From contig JAEMRY010000037.1 in the NCBI GenBank assembly GCA_016463105.1, positions 1 through 13,220 on the forward strand: 13,220 nucleotides of DNA, read 5' to 3'. This document shows positions 1 to 6,984 of the stretch, piece by piece. The notes below the pieces were generated by a model. That model was not told where the DNA came from. It did no database searches and worked only from the letters and a program-made list of their open reading frames with translations. Both the position numbers and the translations under genes were made by a program. This stretch comes from Ilumatobacteraceae bacterium. Its GTDB lineage: Bacteria > Actinomycetota > Acidimicrobiia > Acidimicrobiales > Ilumatobacteraceae. Position 1 is the first letter of the stretch, and every line of letters begins with the position of its first letter.

Positions 1-821
1 AGCATCGGGGCGAACTCTGGTTTTACTCCAGACCACTTCCAACTATCAACTGATCCCACTGGCACATCTTGCACCAGAGTTGCCAGAGTGCGAAATAGTT
101 CGGCATCTTTTCGTTGAGTGCGAAGTGTCGTTGCAAGTTTTTCGGCGCCGCGCAACGTAGTCAAACCATCAGTTCGCCATTGCTCATGCGTGTCAGGAAT
201 TGCGTCTAACGAGATATAACGAGCAAGCACGGTCGACGCACTTTTTGCGCCCCAACCTGGCAACCCAGGAAACCCGTCGGCGGTGTCACCCACGAGCGCC
301 AAATAATCGGCGATTGATTCTGGACCAATCCCAAACTTCTCACGTATCGCAGTTTCGTCAAGCACAAGATTGTTGCGACGATCAACTTGCACCACTCGCC
401 GACCACTGACGCATTGACCTAAATCTTTATCTGGTGTCAATATTCGCACTTGATGAACTCGACGATCTTCGCACGCCACAGCCACACCAGAAGCAAGCGC
501 ATCATCTGCTTCATATTTCTCCATCGCCCACACAGTTACACCCATCGCACGTAAAGCATCTTCAACAATTGGAATCTGCTCTAGCAAAACTGGCTCCATG
601 CCTTCGCTAGTTTTGTAACCGTCGTAAAGTTCGTTGCGAAAACTTTCGATCACGTGATCTGTCGCTACTGCAATATGTGTTGCTCCTTCAGTGAGTAACT
701 GAAGTGTTGACGACAAGATTCCGATCGTGGCAGCAAACGGTGGCGGCTCTTTGTCGCGAATTGCAGAACCGTAGTGTTGGCGATACATCTCATAAGTGCC
801 ATCAATTAGGTGAACTTGCAT
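1..821 (-). CDS. 5'-3' exonuclease / flap endonuclease (FEN family), 3' end beyond window
   Basis: Partial gene: 273 complete codons are visible from the ATG at 821-819, and the C-terminus lies left of the window. It is a structure-specific 5' nuclease of the PolA N-terminal-domain/FEN superfamily, which removes flaps and RNA primers using two metal ions. Visible motifs, in order: LIDGTYEMYR (D7), FRNELYDGYK at 61-70 (the FRxxLYPxYK element), the acidic cluster YEADDAL (E104, D106, D107), TPDKDL (D131, D133), then the helix-3-turn-helix DNA-binding segment VGDTADGFPGLPGWGAKSA (D179, D182). All expected metal-ligand acids are present, so it should be active. It diverges from typical PolA N-termini and is probably a stand-alone exonuclease of about 280-310 residues. 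A PolA fusion cannot be excluded because the end is missing. It starts 17 nt after the prepilin peptidase stop, as the last visible gene of the ccr run. Confidence 0.88.
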   Translation of the reverse strand, partial: MQVHLIDGTYEMYRQHYGSAIRDKEPPPFAATIGILSSTLQLLTEGATHIAVATDHVIESFRNELYDGYKTSEGMEPVLLEQIPIVEDALRAMGVTVWAMEKYEADDALASGVAVACEDRRVHQVRILTPDKDLGQCVSGRRVVQVDRRNNLVLDETAIREKFGIGPESIADYLALVGDTADGFPGLPGWGAKSASTVLARYISLDAIPDTHEQWRTDGLTTLRGAEKLATTLRTQRKDAELFRTLATLVQDVPVGSVDSWKWSGVKPEFAPM

Positions 822-838
822 CTAACTAACTTAGGCGA

Positions 839-1501
839 CTAAACGAGAAAAACACTTGGCAGTGCTTGGCTTGCAAATATGCAAACTATCGATCCGAAAG
901 CAAGATACGGACCAAATGCCAGTTTGCGTTGCAACGATCCGCGACCGGCAGTGATCAAACCCAGTCCAATCACACTGGCGGTTGCACATGCAATAAAAAT
1001 TGCCCAAATCGCTTCGTTGTAGCCAAGAAAACCTAAGTACCAACCCAACACTGGCACTAGGCGCACATCTCCTAAACCAATACCACCTGGCGAAACTTTG
1101 TTAACGACAAAAAATAAGACCCAACCACCAACAGCACAGATCAAAGCCGAGATCAGAGAACTGCTTTTGTCTGTGCGAATTGCATGAATAATTAAAAGTG
1201 TCAACCCAACTACAGCCATTAAGTGAGTAATACTTCGAACCAGACGATGAGTCAGTAGATCAATAATCGTTTGCATTACTAATCCAGAGCACAAAATTGA
1301 ATATGCAATCAGCAAATCCCAACTTGAGAATCGTGAAAATAAAAATACGCTAAGACACGCACCAGATACACAACCTAAACTCACGAGTTTAATTTGCGAG
1401 ACTAAAACTTGCTCATCAATTTCAGTAACAAACTTGTTCGCCACAAAACTAATCAACCCACCGACAACAGCACCGACGAAAATCGTCAGCAGATAAATCA
1501 C
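839..1501 (-). CDS. Type IV prepilin peptidase (A24 family), short form without methyltransferase domain
   Basis: A polytopic membrane aspartyl protease of 220 residues, with about six or seven hydrophobic segments. Family members cleave the leader of type IV prepilins and related pseudopilins at the cytoplasmic face of the membrane. Both catalytic aspartates are recognisable: D81 in MQTIIDLLTHRL, and D135 in the GxGD motif GIGLGDVRLVP, followed by the usual LGWYLG. The conserved C-terminal FGPYLAFGS motif is at about 196-204. There is no N-terminal CxxC zinc/N-methyltransferase domain as in long PilD proteins, so this is the short form common in actinobacteria. The start is GTG (1501-1499), 10 nt after the epimerase stop, and only a weak GGA precedes it. 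No pilin or pilus assembly gene is in the window, so its substrate cannot be named. It could instead be a preflagellin-type peptidase, but the FGPYLA ending favours prepilin peptidase. Confidence 0.87.
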   Translation of the reverse strand: MIYLLTIFVGAVVGGLISFVANKFVTEIDEQVLVSQIKLVSLGCVSGACLSVFLFSRFSSWDLLIAYSILCSGLVMQTIIDLLTHRLVRSITHLMAVVGLTLLIIHAIRTDKSSSLISALICAVGGWVLFFVVNKVSPGGIGLGDVRLVPVLGWYLGFLGYNEAIWAIFIACATASVIGLGLITAGRGSLQRKLAFGPYLAFGSIVCIFASQALPSVFLV

Positions 1502-1511
1502 AATCCGAGTT

Positions 1512-1934
1512 TTATTCCTGCACTAACTCAATGAGAGTGCCAAAACTGCCCTTTGGGTGCACAAACGCCACAGTTGTGCCACGCGAACCCTTACGCGGCG
1601 CTTTGTCGATCGGCGTGGCCCCAGCGTCAATCATTGACTGCAATGCTTGAGCACAATTTGCAACGCGATAACCAACGTGATGCAATCCTTCGCCGCGCTT
1701 TGCCAGCGACTTTGCGACTGGCGAATCAGGTCGAGTTGGCGTGAGTAATTGAATATAACTCTGCGCAACTTTTAGCAACACTTCTTCTACTCCGTCTTGT
1801 TCAACGATTTCGCGGTGAGCAACAGTCGCGCCGAACGCGCGCTTGTAGTAGTCAATTGCTGCTTCTAAATCATTTACAGCGATCGCCACGTGGTCAATTT
1901 CGGTTAACAACATTTCTGAAGAGTCACCCATCAC
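1512..1934 (-). CDS. mce: Methylmalonyl-CoA epimerase
   Basis: A small vicinal-oxygen-chelate (glyoxalase-fold) protein of 140 residues, the usual family length. It interconverts (2R)- and (2S)-methylmalonyl-CoA, linking propionyl-CoA carboxylation to methylmalonyl-CoA mutase; family members also accept ethylmalonyl-CoA. Metal-ligand positions are visible: H15 in IDHVAIAV, Q62 in SYIQLL, H85/H86 in GEGLHHVGYRV, and E136 in GTLIELVQE. The two betaalphabetabetabeta halves are intact. The longest start is GTG at 1934, followed directly by ATG at 1931 and another ATG at 1913 (M8, just before LLTEIDHV). The last is closest to typical family N-termini, so the true start is uncertain by up to 7 residues. 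It lies 3 nt after the ccr stop and 10 nt before the prepilin peptidase, so it is surely co-transcribed with ccr. That pairing supports an ethylmalonyl-/methylmalonyl-CoA role over generic glyoxalase activity. Confidence 0.9.
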   Translation of the reverse strand: MMGDSSEMLLTEIDHVAIAVNDLEAAIDYYKRAFGATVAHREIVEQDGVEEVLLKVAQSYIQLLTPTRPDSPVAKSLAKRGEGLHHVGYRVANCAQALQSMIDAGATPIDKAPRKGSRGTTVAFVHPKGSFGTLIELVQE

Positions 1935-1937
1935 AAA

Positions 1938-3275
1938 TTATTTCGCACGCCTGAAAATTGTAAGTTTGTCTTCGCCGATTTTCTCACGCAGAGCACGATC
2001 AGTGACGCCTAGGCCTTCTTCAGGCGAAAGACATAAAACCCCGAGTTTGCCCTCGTGTAAATTATGGTGCACTTGATAAGCCGCTGTGCCGGTTTCTTCA
2101 AGCGTCAACACCTGTGACATAACCGGGTGAATCATTCCCTTACTGATTAACCGATTTGCTTCCCATGCTTCGCGATAATTGGCAAAGTGCGAACCCACAA
2201 GTCGTTTGAGGCGCATCCAAAAATGGCGATTATCAAACTCCAACATGAAGCCACTCGTGGCAGCGCAAGTGACAACTGTGCCACCACGTTTAACAACATA
2301 CATTGATGCACCAAAAGTTGACCGACCCGGATGTTCGAAAACAATATCTGGATCTTCGCCGACTAGTGCGCGAATATCTTTTCCTAATCGACGCCACTCG
2401 CTTTCGTTGTGAGTATTGTCGTCATTCCAGAATTTATAGTTTGCAGTTTTGCGATCAATAATTGCGTTGCACCCAAGTTCGCGAAGAATTTTCGCTTTTT
2501 CTGGCGAACTCACAACACCAACTGGGATACCTCCGCCGTTGAGCACATACTGCACGGCATATGCACCAATGCCTCCAGTCGCACCCCAAATTAAAACAAC
2601 ATCGCCTTGCTTCATTGCTGCGCCATTTTTAGAAACCAGCATGCGATAACTCGTGCTGGCGCACAGAGCATTGACCGCAGATTCTTCCCACGACAAATGT
2701 TTGGGTTTTGGCATCAGTTGATTGGCTTTAAGAACAGCAAGTTCGGCGAGTCCGCCAAAGTTTGTTTCGTATCCCCAGATGCGTTGATTAGTTGCCATCA
2801 TCGAATCGTCGTGCGCCGATGGATCTTGGTCGTCTAGGTGATTGCAATGCGCTGTGACTTTGTCGCCCGGCTTCCAATTACGCACAGCAGTGCCAATACG
2901 AAGCACGACACCTGCGGCATCGCTGCCAAGAACGTGATAATCCAAATCATGCCGTTTAGCCCAATCACTTTCTCGTGCGAGTCGAGCAAGTGATCCGAAT
3001 GTGCTGACGGGTTCGAAGATGCTGCTCCACACTGTGTTGAAATTGATACTGCTAGCCATGACTGCGACCAAACATTCGTCGGGCGCAAGTTCGGGTGTCG
3101 GCACTTGACCAACGTGAATAGATTTTCTTGGGTCTTTATCTTTTGATGCGACGCCAGCAAACATCGCCTCTTCTGATTTCAAAATATGTGCCGCACGATA
3201 TGTCGCAGGAATTTTTAGTTTGGCGAAAGTCTCGGCATCGGCGTCGGCCATGATCGCTTTGAGGATTTCTTGCAT
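1938..3275 (-). CDS. ccr: Crotonyl-CoA carboxylase/reductase
   Basis: A 445-residue medium-chain dehydrogenase/reductase that reductively carboxylates crotonyl-CoA with NADPH and CO2 to (2S)-ethylmalonyl-CoA, the signature step of the ethylmalonyl-CoA pathway; it also supplies polyketide extender units. Diagnostic elements: the N-terminal ILKAIMADADAETFAK region; ASSINFNTVWSSIFEP at 74-89, typical of Ccr and absent from plain quinone reductases; VLGSDAAGVV; IWGYETNFGG at 166-175; the Rossmann loop IWGATGGIGAYAVQ at 229-242; and GSHFANYREAWEAN at 361-374. By position, N80, E170 and H363 match the CO2-binding residues N81, E171 and H365 described for Kitasatospora Ccr, and Y169 sits where that enzyme has F170. 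Full length. The ATG at 3275 has no clear Shine-Dalgarno, but TAATCT lies 6 nt upstream, suggesting a leaderless message. It is first of the minus-strand run ccr-mce-pilD-like-exonuclease and divergent from the thiolase. Confusion with an ordinary enoyl reductase is unlikely. Confidence 0.95.
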   Translation of the reverse strand: MQEILKAIMADADAETFAKLKIPATYRAAHILKSEEAMFAGVASKDKDPRKSIHVGQVPTPELAPDECLVAVMASSINFNTVWSSIFEPVSTFGSLARLARESDWAKRHDLDYHVLGSDAAGVVLRIGTAVRNWKPGDKVTAHCNHLDDQDPSAHDDSMMATNQRIWGYETNFGGLAELAVLKANQLMPKPKHLSWEESAVNALCASTSYRMLVSKNGAAMKQGDVVLIWGATGGIGAYAVQYVLNGGGIPVGVVSSPEKAKILRELGCNAIIDRKTANYKFWNDDNTHNESEWRRLGKDIRALVGEDPDIVFEHPGRSTFGASMYVVKRGGTVVTCAATSGFMLEFDNRHFWMRLKRLVGSHFANYREAWEANRLISKGMIHPVMSQVLTLEETGTAAYQVHHNLHEGKLGVLCLSPEEGLGVTDRALREKIGEDKLTIFRRAK

Positions 3276-3385
3276 GCTTTGAGATTACTAAGTCAGGTAG
3301 GTAATTGAATAAACCAAGTGCCAATTCATTTGGAATAAACGGTGCCCTGGGCTCTATTCTTAACTAACACTAAAAGGGAGTAGCC
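3276..3385. promoter_or_regulatory. Divergent ccr/thiolase intergenic region with candidate promoters and a 13-nt inverted repeat
   Basis: A 110-base gap between two divergent genes must hold both promoters. On the minus strand, TAATCT (3287-3282) matches the actinobacterial TANNNT -10 pattern and lies exactly 6 nt before the ccr ATG. On the plus strand, TTGGAA (3330-3335) and TATTCT (3355-3360) are plausible -35/-10 elements for the thiolase, although their 19-nt spacing is long. An imperfect palindrome CCAATTCATTTGG (3321-3333, five of six pairs matched around a central C) overlaps that -35 and could be an operator shared by both genes. All of this is pattern inference. Confidence 0.4.
3374..3380 (+). 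promoter_or_regulatory. Shine-Dalgarno site of the thiolase gene
   Basis: AAGGGAG lies 5 nt before the ATG at 3386. It is the strongest ribosome binding site I see in the window and fixes the thiolase start. Most other gene heads here lack such a site. Confidence 0.75.
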
Positions 3386-4570
3386 ATGCCTGGTTCATAC
3401 ATAATTGCAGGAGCAAGAACGCCAATCGGAAAGATGAGCGGCGCACTGGCTTCGTTTAGCGCTGCAGATCTCGGAGGGTTCGCAATTGCCGAGGCTTTGC
3501 GTCGCGCAGGTGTCAACCCGAGCGAAGTCGACCATGTAATCATGGGGCAAGTTTTATCTGCGGGCCAAGGTCAAGTTCCTTCACGACAAGCAGCCGTTAA
3601 AGCTGGTATTCCGATGAATGTGCCGAGCATCAATATCAACAAAGTCTGTTTATCCGGTCTCAACTCAATTTATCTCGCTGACCAAATGATTTCGAATGGT
3701 GACGCCGACATAGTGATCGCGGGTGGCATGGAGAGTATGACTAATGCTCCGTATCTTGCAATGGGTGCACGCAGTGGATTTCGATTTGGTGATGTGCAAC
3801 TGCTCGACGCAATTCAACGCGACGGTTTGTGGTGTGCATTTGATGCGTGTCTGATGGGACTCGGCACAGAACGCTATGCAGCCGGAGACATTAGTCGTGA
3901 CGCGCAAGATGAACTCGCAATGAAGAGCAACATACGCGCAGCTGCCGCAATTGCTGCTGGACGACTTGCCGAAGAAATTGTTCCGATTTCAATTTCACAA
4001 CGCAAGGGTGATCCACTAATTATTGACACCGACGAAGGTGTTCGAGCATCAACCACAATGGATTCACTTGCAACTCTGAAGCCAGCCTTTGATAAAAACG
4101 GAACCGTGACTGCAGGCAATGCAAGTCAGATTAGTGACGCGGGTTCGGCAATTGTGATGATGTCAAAGCGTGCAGCCGAAAAACACGGCGTTAAACCACT
4201 CGGTGAATTTATAAGTTATGGAATGGTCGCAGGACCAGACAACGCATCGTTGTTGCACCAACCAAGTCGCAGCATTAAAAAAGCTCTCGAACGTATCGGA
4301 AAAAAAGTTTCTGATATCGACTTGTTTGAAATCAATGAAGCATTCGCGGCGGTTGGCATTGCATCAATGCGTGAACTCGGAATCTCCGATGAGATTGTCA
4401 ATGTCAACGGCGGCGCGATTGCACTCGGACACCCAATTGGAATGAGTGGAAATCGTTTGGCTTTAACACTGCTTTACGAATTGCGTCGTCGTGGTGGCGG
4501 CCTCGGCGCAGCAGCCTTATGCGGTGGTGGCGGCCAAGGCGATGCCTTGATCGTGCAAGTCACTAAGTAA
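3386..4570 (+). CDS. Acetyl-CoA acetyltransferase (thiolase II type)
   Basis: A 394-residue thiolase, the normal length for the biosynthetic family. It condenses two acetyl-CoA to acetoacetyl-CoA (reversible), the entry step to the ethylmalonyl-CoA or polyhydroxybutyrate routes; a beta-oxidation role is also possible. The catalytic triad is intact: nucleophile C88 in NKVCLSGLNS, H349 in GGAIALGHPIGMSGNR, and C379 in LCGGGGQGDALI. NEAFA is at 317-321 and the thiolase signature GGMESMTNAPYL at 113-124. The N-terminus, with the IIAGARTPIGK opening, starts right after a good Shine-Dalgarno. It is divergent from ccr, whose substrate lies three steps downstream of acetoacetyl-CoA, so shared regulation is likely. 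The stop is only 4 nt from the recR stop on the other strand. The symbol could be phaA, atoB or thlA; the sequence alone does not separate them. Confidence 0.93.
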   Translation: MPGSYIIAGARTPIGKMSGALASFSAADLGGFAIAEALRRAGVNPSEVDHVIMGQVLSAGQGQVPSRQAAVKAGIPMNVPSININKVCLSGLNSIYLADQMISNGDADIVIAGGMESMTNAPYLAMGARSGFRFGDVQLLDAIQRDGLWCAFDACLMGLGTERYAAGDISRDAQDELAMKSNIRAAAAIAAGRLAEEIVPISISQRKGDPLIIDTDEGVRASTTMDSLATLKPAFDKNGTVTAGNASQISDAGSAIVMMSKRAAEKHGVKPLGEFISYGMVAGPDNASLLHQPSRSIKKALERIGKKVSDIDLFEINEAFAAVGIASMRELGISDEIVNVNGGAIALGHPIGMSGNRLALTLLYELRRRGGGLGAAALCGGGGQGDALIVQVTK

Positions 4571-4574
4571 TTAG

Positions 4575-5183
4575 TTAGCCAGTTACTTCGCGACGACCTT
4601 CGAGTGCTCGACCAAGAGTAAGTTCATCGGCGTACTCTAAATCGCCACCAACAGGAAGTCCGCTTGCAATTCGCGTAACTTTTACGCCAAGCGGTTTTAA
4701 AATTCGTGCTAAATACATCGAAGTCACATCACCTTCAGTATTGGGGTTCATGCACAAAATAACTTCTTTGACATTTTCTGGTTCGATTCGCACAAGTAAC
4801 TCACGAATTTTAAGTTGTTCAGGACCAATGCCATCAAGTGGATTAATAGCCCCAAGCAAAACGTGGTAACGCCCACGAAACTCGCCGGTTTTTTCGATAG
4901 CGATTACATCGCGTGACTCTTCGACAACACAAATTGTTGTCGAATCACGTCGATCGTCACTGCAGAAATGACAAAGCGTAGTTTCAGCAAAATTTGAACA
5001 CCGTTCACAGAACCGAACTGTGGCCTTGGCTTTAGTAATCGAAGAAGAAAGAACCTCGACATCTCGATCATCACTCTTGATTAAATGAAAAGCAATTCGC
5101 TGCGCCGATTTCGGGCCAATGCCTGGAAGTCGTGACAGTGCATCGATAAGCGCCTGCATTGGCTGGGTATACGCAGAGGCCAT
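4575..5183 (-). CDS. recR: Recombination mediator RecR
   Basis: A full-length RecR of 202 residues. With RecO (and RecF) it loads RecA onto SSB-coated single-stranded DNA during gap repair and forms a DNA-encircling ring. Domains in order: an N-terminal helix-hairpin-helix LIDALSRLPGIGPKSAQRIA (12-31); a four-cysteine zinc finger C59-x2-C62-x8-C71-x2-C74; a Toprim domain beginning TICVVEESRDVIAIE (83-97), with NPNTEGDVTSMYLAR around 146-160; and the C-terminal Walker-B-like/wing region ending LTLGRALEGR. The ATG at 5183 is 6 nt after the dnaX stop and is preceded by AAGAAG as a weak ribosome binding site. The dnaX-recR order is a common conserved pairing, so co-transcription with dnaX is likely. 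Confidence 0.96.
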   Translation of the reverse strand: MASAYTQPMQALIDALSRLPGIGPKSAQRIAFHLIKSDDRDVEVLSSSITKAKATVRFCERCSNFAETTLCHFCSDDRRDSTTICVVEESRDVIAIEKTGEFRGRYHVLLGAINPLDGIGPEQLKIRELLVRIEPENVKEVILCMNPNTEGDVTSMYLARILKPLGVKVTRIASGLPVGGDLEYADELTLGRALEGRREVTG

Positions 5184-5189
5184 ATTTGG

Positions 5190-6911
5190 CTACTTCTTAT
5201 CGTCAATTATTTGTGAACCAGGAAACGCCTTGGCTAGATCGTCGATCGCCGTAGAGCGCGTTCCTTTTGGTGCTTTAGTCGTTTCTGCCAAATCAACTCG
5301 GTCTTCAATATCTTCGTTGGCGAATTCAATTGAATTTGGTTTTAACTTTCGATTGCTCTTCGATTCAGCAACAACAAAATTTAATTTGACTTGTCTACCA
5401 GCAATCGTCTTAAGCGATGCGAGCAACGCTTCTGTATGTTCGCTTGACTTCGTAATGTGCACGTCGCTTGGTGCGCTAAGTGTTATCAGGCCATCTTTGC
5501 AATCAACAATGTTGACGGCACTGTACAACGCACGAACCATCGGTTTTTGTGAAGCCACAACATCTGGCCAACGGCGCTTAATTTCGTCGTCACTTAAAAC
5601 TGCGCCTGAAACATTTTGACTAGGTGCGCTAGACGCAGTGCCGCCGGTCGTGCTGCCAGTTGTGATCGGCACAACCTTTGCCACGCTCTGAACCGGCGAC
5701 GGTTGATTCTGGACTACGACAAGTGGTGTTGCTCGACCGCCTAATTTTGCACGACCCGTATTTGGATCAACTATTACTGGTCGTGTGATCGGCCCAGTTG
5801 GGTCGCGATTAGCGGATGCTGCGGCTTCTAGACGTTCGATTCTCGACATCAACGCTGCAACATCGGTACTTGCACTTTGACGCGTGAGTTTGACAAGCGA
5901 AACTTCAAGCAGCAACCGCGCATCAGGTGCGTGTCGAATTTCGATTAATACTTCGCCAAGAACTTCAATCGCTCGCACAACACTGCCAGCACCAATTCGG
6001 CGTGCTTGATCACTGACGATCTCGGCTCGCTCTTTTGGCAGTTGTACAAGTTCTGGCGCCATCAAAGATAGAAACACATCACGCAAGTGGCGCACGATGT
6101 CTTCGGTTAGCGCACGCGGGTCGGCACCAAATTGCACTGCAGCACCGACTGCTGCGAGCGCACGACCAGGATCATGATCAATAAACGATTCAATAAATTC
6201 GTCTAGTGAAATCTGCTCGTCAACTTCGCCGCCAGAAGCTACGACAAGTTCAAGAGCCGAAAGTGTGTCGCGAACAGAACCGGCACCGAGTTGCACGACT
6301 CGATCAATCGCTTCAGCACTAATTACAAGTTTTGCATCAGCCACAACCCAATTCACATGGTCTTTCAACTCTTGCGTTGGCAAAAGATGAAACTGCAAAT
6401 GTTGCGTACGACTACGAATTGTCTCGCTTACTTTTTGCGGATCAGTAGTTGCTAATACAAAAACTACGTGCTCAGGTGGTTCTTCAAGAGTCTTTAACAA
6501 TGCGGCTTCAGCAGATTTTGAAAGCATGTGCACTTCGTCGAGAATGAAAACTCTGTGCCGCCCCGGGTTACCAAGCGCAGCTCGTTCGATGAGATCACGC
6601 ATATTGTCGACACCGCTGTTGCTTGCCGCATCAAGTTCAAGCACGTCATAACTTGAACCAACATCGATCGAAGCACACGAGGCACATTTTCCGCATGGTT
6701 CGCCATCTTTTAATTTTTCGCAGTTCAAGACCTTCGCCAAAATTCTTGCGGTCGAAGTTTTGCCGGTTCCGCGCGGACCAGAAAATAAATAAGCCTGGCC
6801 TTCGCGATTATTTATTACTGAATTGCGCAATGCGCGCACCACATGGTCTTGGCCCTTTAGTTCGTCAAAGCGACGAGGGCGATATCGGCGATAAAGGGAC
6901 TGCGTTGCCAT
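5190..6911 (-). CDS. dnaX: DNA polymerase III subunit gamma/tau
   Basis: A 573-residue clamp-loader ATPase that opens the beta sliding clamp and, through its C-terminal tau part, links polymerase and helicase. The AAA+ core is canonical: the N-terminal LYRRYRPRRFDELKGQDHV; Walker A GPRGTGKT (45-52); zinc-binding cysteines 64, 73, 76 and 79; ELDAASNSGVDNMRDLIE; Walker B/DEVH at 125-128; LKTLEEPP; ATTDPQK; and the sensor arginine region ETIRSRTQ. Helical domain III follows to about residue 370. A Thr/Ser/Pro-rich linker (roughly 390-450) leads into a globular C-terminal domain and a charged tail. No obvious slippery A-run frameshift site is visible, so probably only the full tau-length product is made. 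The ATG at 6911 lacks a Shine-Dalgarno; TAGGCT (6926-6921) is 9 nt upstream, which fits a very short leader. It is first in the dnaX-recR unit and divergent from the CopC/CopD gene. Confidence 0.96.
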   Translation of the reverse strand: MATQSLYRRYRPRRFDELKGQDHVVRALRNSVINNREGQAYLFSGPRGTGKTSTARILAKVLNCEKLKDGEPCGKCASCASIDVGSSYDVLELDAASNSGVDNMRDLIERAALGNPGRHRVFILDEVHMLSKSAEAALLKTLEEPPEHVVFVLATTDPQKVSETIRSRTQHLQFHLLPTQELKDHVNWVVADAKLVISAEAIDRVVQLGAGSVRDTLSALELVVASGGEVDEQISLDEFIESFIDHDPGRALAAVGAAVQFGADPRALTEDIVRHLRDVFLSLMAPELVQLPKERAEIVSDQARRIGAGSVVRAIEVLGEVLIEIRHAPDARLLLEVSLVKLTRQSASTDVAALMSRIERLEAAASANRDPTGPITRPVIVDPNTGRAKLGGRATPLVVVQNQPSPVQSVAKVVPITTGSTTGGTASSAPSQNVSGAVLSDDEIKRRWPDVVASQKPMVRALYSAVNIVDCKDGLITLSAPSDVHITKSSEHTEALLASLKTIAGRQVKLNFVVAESKSNRKLKPNSIEFANEDIEDRVDLAETTKAPKGTRSTAIDDLAKAFPGSQIIDDKK

Positions 6912-6971
6912 TTCGTAGCGAGCCTATCTATGGGGTGGTTCACACTCGGACAGGGACCGAATTAAGTAATC

Positions 6972-6980
6972 TATATAAAT
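6972..6980 (+). promoter_or_regulatory. Candidate -10 element directly in front of the CopC/CopD-type gene
   Basis: TATATAAAT lies 4 nt before the ATG at 6985, with no ribosome binding site between. If TATAAA (6974-6979) or TATATA (6972-6977) is the -10 box, transcription would begin at or next to the start codon, giving a leaderless message. No convincing -35 is seen. Confidence 0.4.
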
Positions 6981-6984
6981 AGAC

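Noticed and set aside
4565..4588. AAGTAA...TTACTT inverted repeat spanning the convergent stops of the thiolase and recR, considered as a bidirectional terminator
   Set aside because: The stem is only 6 pairs, almost all A-T, with a 12-nt loop and no T-tract; half of it codes for the end of recR. Too weak to call.
5190..5500. Programmed frameshift site in dnaX to make a short gamma form
   Set aside because: I looked for an A-AAA-AAG type slippery run with a following hairpin in the C-terminal coding part and found none.
5119..5619. 166-codon plus-strand ORF opposite recR and dnaX
   Set aside because: It lies wholly antisense to the well-conserved recR start and dnaX C-terminus; its Ser/Ala/Leu-rich composition is what the reverse of those codons gives.
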